A DNA stretch of 8,297 nucleotides. Origin: Deltaproteobacteria bacterium (GTDB taxonomy: Bacteria > Desulfobacterota_B > Binatia > UBA9968). Numbering within the stretch: the stretch's first letter is position 1; each line of letters begins with the position of its first letter. The position numbers and the translations under genes were made by a program. Positions 6,541-8,297 of the stretch are shown here, in pieces. The notes under the pieces are model-generated. The model was not told where the DNA came from and made no database searches. It was given only the letters and a program-made list of their open reading frames with translations. The stretch spans positions 1 through 8,297 of the forward strand of contig JACPSF010000089.1 of assembly GCA_016193385.1 (NCBI GenBank), written 5' to 3'.

Positions 6541-7410
6541 ATGGACCTATCGCCGCAAATGATCGGCCTGGGTGCTGGGATCGCTTACGCCGCCGGCAAC
6601 ATTGCGTCCCGGCGCGGCCTTCTCTATTCCACACCCCTCACGATGACTTGGATATCGATGATCGTCCAGAGTCTCACGCTGTGGACCATTGTTTTCGCTA
6701 CCGCAGGCATCCCCGCTGTTCTACCTCTGGCGCTGTTAATGTTCATCCTCGTGGGCTTTCTCATGCCGATCATCCGGCTTCTGACCTATACCGGCATGGC
6801 CAAGATTGGCGCAGCTCGCAGCACGCCGCTACGGGCAACCCACCCTCTCTTCAGCGCGGTTTTTGCCGTCGTAGCGTTGCGAGAGAAGATCAACCTCCCC
6901 ATCGCCTCAGGTACAATCTTAGTTGTTCTGGGAGTCGTCCTCATATGCTGGCAACGCCGAGAAAGCGTTGCCTCCTACCGGCCCTGGCACACGCTGATAC
7001 CGCTGGTGGCGGCATTTTTTGCGGGCGTTGTCCATCCGATGGTCCGTTACGGCCTGGGAATCTCGAACCAACCCTTATTTTTTTCGGCCGTCGTAGGCGT
7101 GGTCTCACTTCTCGGCCTTTGCGGCTCTCTGGCCCTGCCCGGCCACAACCAGCGACTCCGTTGGGATCAAAAGGCGCTCAAGTCGTTTGTGCTGGCGGGA
7201 ATTTTTGAAACCGTGGGATTCCTTTTATTCCTTGCCGCCCTCAGCGCGGGGCCAGTCGTGCTGGTGGCCCCTTTCATCGGCACGACCCCGATGTGGGTCC
7301 TGATCGGCACCGTGATCCTGATGCGGGACATCGAGCAAGTCAACTATCGGACAGCAACCGGAACCTTGTTTACCGTCGCGGGAACCATCGCTATTTCCCT
7401 CGGAGGCTAG
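6541..7410 (+). CDS. DMT superfamily transporter, EamA family
   Basis: An inner-membrane protein of the drug/metabolite transporter superfamily. Members export or import amino acids, nucleosides or other small metabolites, and the substrate cannot be told from sequence. The 289-residue form has ten hydrophobic stretches in two EamA repeats. The first half has helices at about 7-22, 35-55, 60-84, 98-113 and 119-137, the second about 150-170, 178-199, 214-233, 237-261 and 271-288. Both repeats end in the family pattern, GAARSTPLRATHPLFSAVFA (90-109) and AGPVVLVAPFIGTTPMWVLI (236-255). The ATG at 6541 gives the usual length. The in-frame ATG at 6421 would add 40 non-hydrophobic residues before helix 1. 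No good Shine-Dalgarno precedes 6541; a short leader ORF ends one base before it. It converges on the UbiD-family gene with 8 nt between stops. Confidence 0.88.
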   Translation: MDLSPQMIGLGAGIAYAAGNIASRRGLLYSTPLTMTWISMIVQSLTLWTIVFATAGIPAVLPLALLMFILVGFLMPIIRLLTYTGMAKIGAARSTPLRATHPLFSAVFAVVALREKINLPIASGTILVVLGVVLICWQRRESVASYRPWHTLIPLVAAFFAGVVHPMVRYGLGISNQPLFFSAVVGVVSLLGLCGSLALPGHNQRLRWDQKALKSFVLAGIFETVGFLLFLAALSAGPVVLVAPFIGTTPMWVLIGTVILMRDIEQVNYRTATGTLFTVAGTIAISLGG

Positions 7411-7418
7411 GACTTGCT

Positions 7419-8297
7419 CTAAGCCCAGTAGGTCGTCCGGTCAATAGGAATATGTTGCAGGATCTCCCCGGGGATATAGTCCTCCAGCTTGATCCTCGCC
7501 ATCGCGTCATCCGGACACTTGGACACCGGCGAGAAGGGACGGTCCAATGGCCGCGTGGCATCGACGATCATGCACGACGTTTTAATCTCGTCGACCAAGG
7601 AGGGGTCCAAGAAATTGCCTCTGAACAGCGGCTGGAGGATCGAAACCTGTCGATGGGGCTGCACCCGGGTCGCAAGAGCCCAGAGGATATCGGTAGGGTT
7701 ATAAACATCGATGTCGTCGTCGAAAACAAATACGTTCTTCGTATGATCGAAAGTCAGAGCAGCCGCGGCGGCGCGGCCGGGGTCGCCCTCGGACATCTTC
7801 TTCATCGAGATGAACACGTTGTAGTGCGCATGTCGACCCATCTTGCAGACCGCCGTGACTCCCGGGACAGCCTCGCGGCAGCGGCGCAGATAGGCGCCCT
7901 CGCGCGGCAGATCCATCCATGGCTTGTCCGCTTCGGGAGTGATGACGGACTGATACATGGCATCCTTGCGTCGGTTGATGGCCCGCACTTCGTAACACAG
8001 ACAGCTCGCGTAGCGTTGGGGGCCGAGGTAGCCGGGCGCTTCTCCAAAGGGCCCCTCGACGACGCGCTTTCCGGGAATCAGCGCCCCTTCGATCACGATC
8101 TCGGCATCGGCGGGGATGAGTAAATCCTCTCCCCAGGTCTCCGAGGGAGTAAGGCGCAGGGGCTCCTGAAAATAGCCGCCGATGACATCGAACTCGCTGA
8201 CCTCAAAAGGCCCGCTGTAACACGCACCCATGTGATAGGCCGGGTGATGCCCGAGAACAGTCGCGACCGGACATTCCCGGTTTTCCTGCTCATAGGC
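7419..8297 (-). CDS. UbiD family decarboxylase (5' part beyond window)
   Basis: UbiD-family enzymes (de)carboxylate aromatic or unsaturated acids using prenylated FMN made by UbiX. Members act in ubiquinone synthesis, in decarboxylation of phenylacrylic acids and in anaerobic degradation of aromatics. The frame is open at the window edge and shows the last 292 residues of a protein normally about 450-500 long. PVATVLGHHPA is at 10-20 of the visible part. The signature EGPFGE at 81-86 holds the two glutamates that match Glu277 and Glu282 of the fungal Fdc1 active site. VFDDDIDVYNPTDILWALATR follows at 191-211. The N-terminal part, where the NxxxYR prenyl-FMN/metal motif is expected, lies outside, so start and full active site cannot be checked. 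No ubiX is visible nearby. Substrate is unknown; I do not call it ubiD itself because many paralogues have other substrates. Confidence 0.92.
   Translation of the reverse strand, partial: AYEQENRECPVATVLGHHPAYHMGACYSGPFEVSEFDVIGGYFQEPLRLTPSETWGEDLLIPADAEIVIEGALIPGKRVVEGPFGEAPGYLGPQRYASCLCYEVRAINRRKDAMYQSVITPEADKPWMDLPREGAYLRRCREAVPGVTAVCKMGRHAHYNVFISMKKMSEGDPGRAAAAALTFDHTKNVFVFDDDIDVYNPTDILWALATRVQPHRQVSILQPLFRGNFLDPSLVDEIKTSCMIVDATRPLDRPFSPVSKCPDDAMARIKLEDYIPGEILQHIPIDRTTYWA

Noticed and set aside
7400..7425. Bidirectional terminator between the convergent transporter and UbiD-family genes
   Set aside because: Only 8 nt separate the stops and I see no GC-rich stem with a T-run on either strand.
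7293..8123. 276-codon open frame on the plus strand
   Set aside because: Overlaps the transporter end in another frame and is antisense to the UbiD-family gene with its EGPFGE signature.

Overview
The window reads as bacterial chromosome, GC-rich and densely packed, probably from a Gram-negative or deep-branching environmental lineage. The phylum cannot be fixed from this sequence. The mix of an Era/Der/DprA/TopA housekeeping cluster with a UbiD-type decarboxylase and a DOPA-dioxygenase-like protein would fit groups such as NC10/Methylomirabilota, Nitrospirota or Deltaproteobacteria, but that is a weak guess. There is no transposase, phage gene, CRISPR array, tRNA or rRNA.

Layout. From 6309 down to 1 the minus strand carries a run of six genes. 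In transcription order they are a small DOPA 4,5-dioxygenase-family protein (6309-5968), era (5966-5040), der/engA (5037-3649), an O6-alkylguanine-DNA alkyltransferase (3652-3155), dprA (3026-1872) and topA (1796 to beyond position 1). The first four are almost certainly one transcription unit: the gaps are 1 nt and 2 nt, then a 4-nt GTGA overlap. A 128-nt gap precedes dprA and a 75-nt gap separates dprA from topA. The second gap holds an AT-rich palindromic repeat. From 6541 to 7410 the plus strand carries a ten-helix DMT/EamA transporter, divergent from the dioxygenase gene. It converges, with only 8 nt between stop codons, on a minus-strand UbiD-family decarboxylase (7419-8297) that is cut by the window edge.

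How the genes fit together. Era and Der are essential GTPases of 30S and 50S ribosome maturation. The alkyltransferase repairs O6-alkylguanine, DprA loads RecA onto incoming single-stranded DNA, and TopA relaxes negative supercoils. The cluster is therefore a translation and genome-maintenance neighbourhood. The DOPA-dioxygenase-like gene at its head is the member whose role is not explained by its neighbours. UbiD and the DMT transporter are metabolic and transport genes with no shown link to the cluster.

I did not find a convincing undescribed system. The items most worth a second look are the palindromic repeat between dprA and topA, the dioxygenase-like gene fused tightly to the era-der unit, the direct/inverted repeat that contains the alkyltransferase stop codon, the short leader ORF that abuts the transporter start, and a Met in place of the usual Ala in the second G5 motif of Der.
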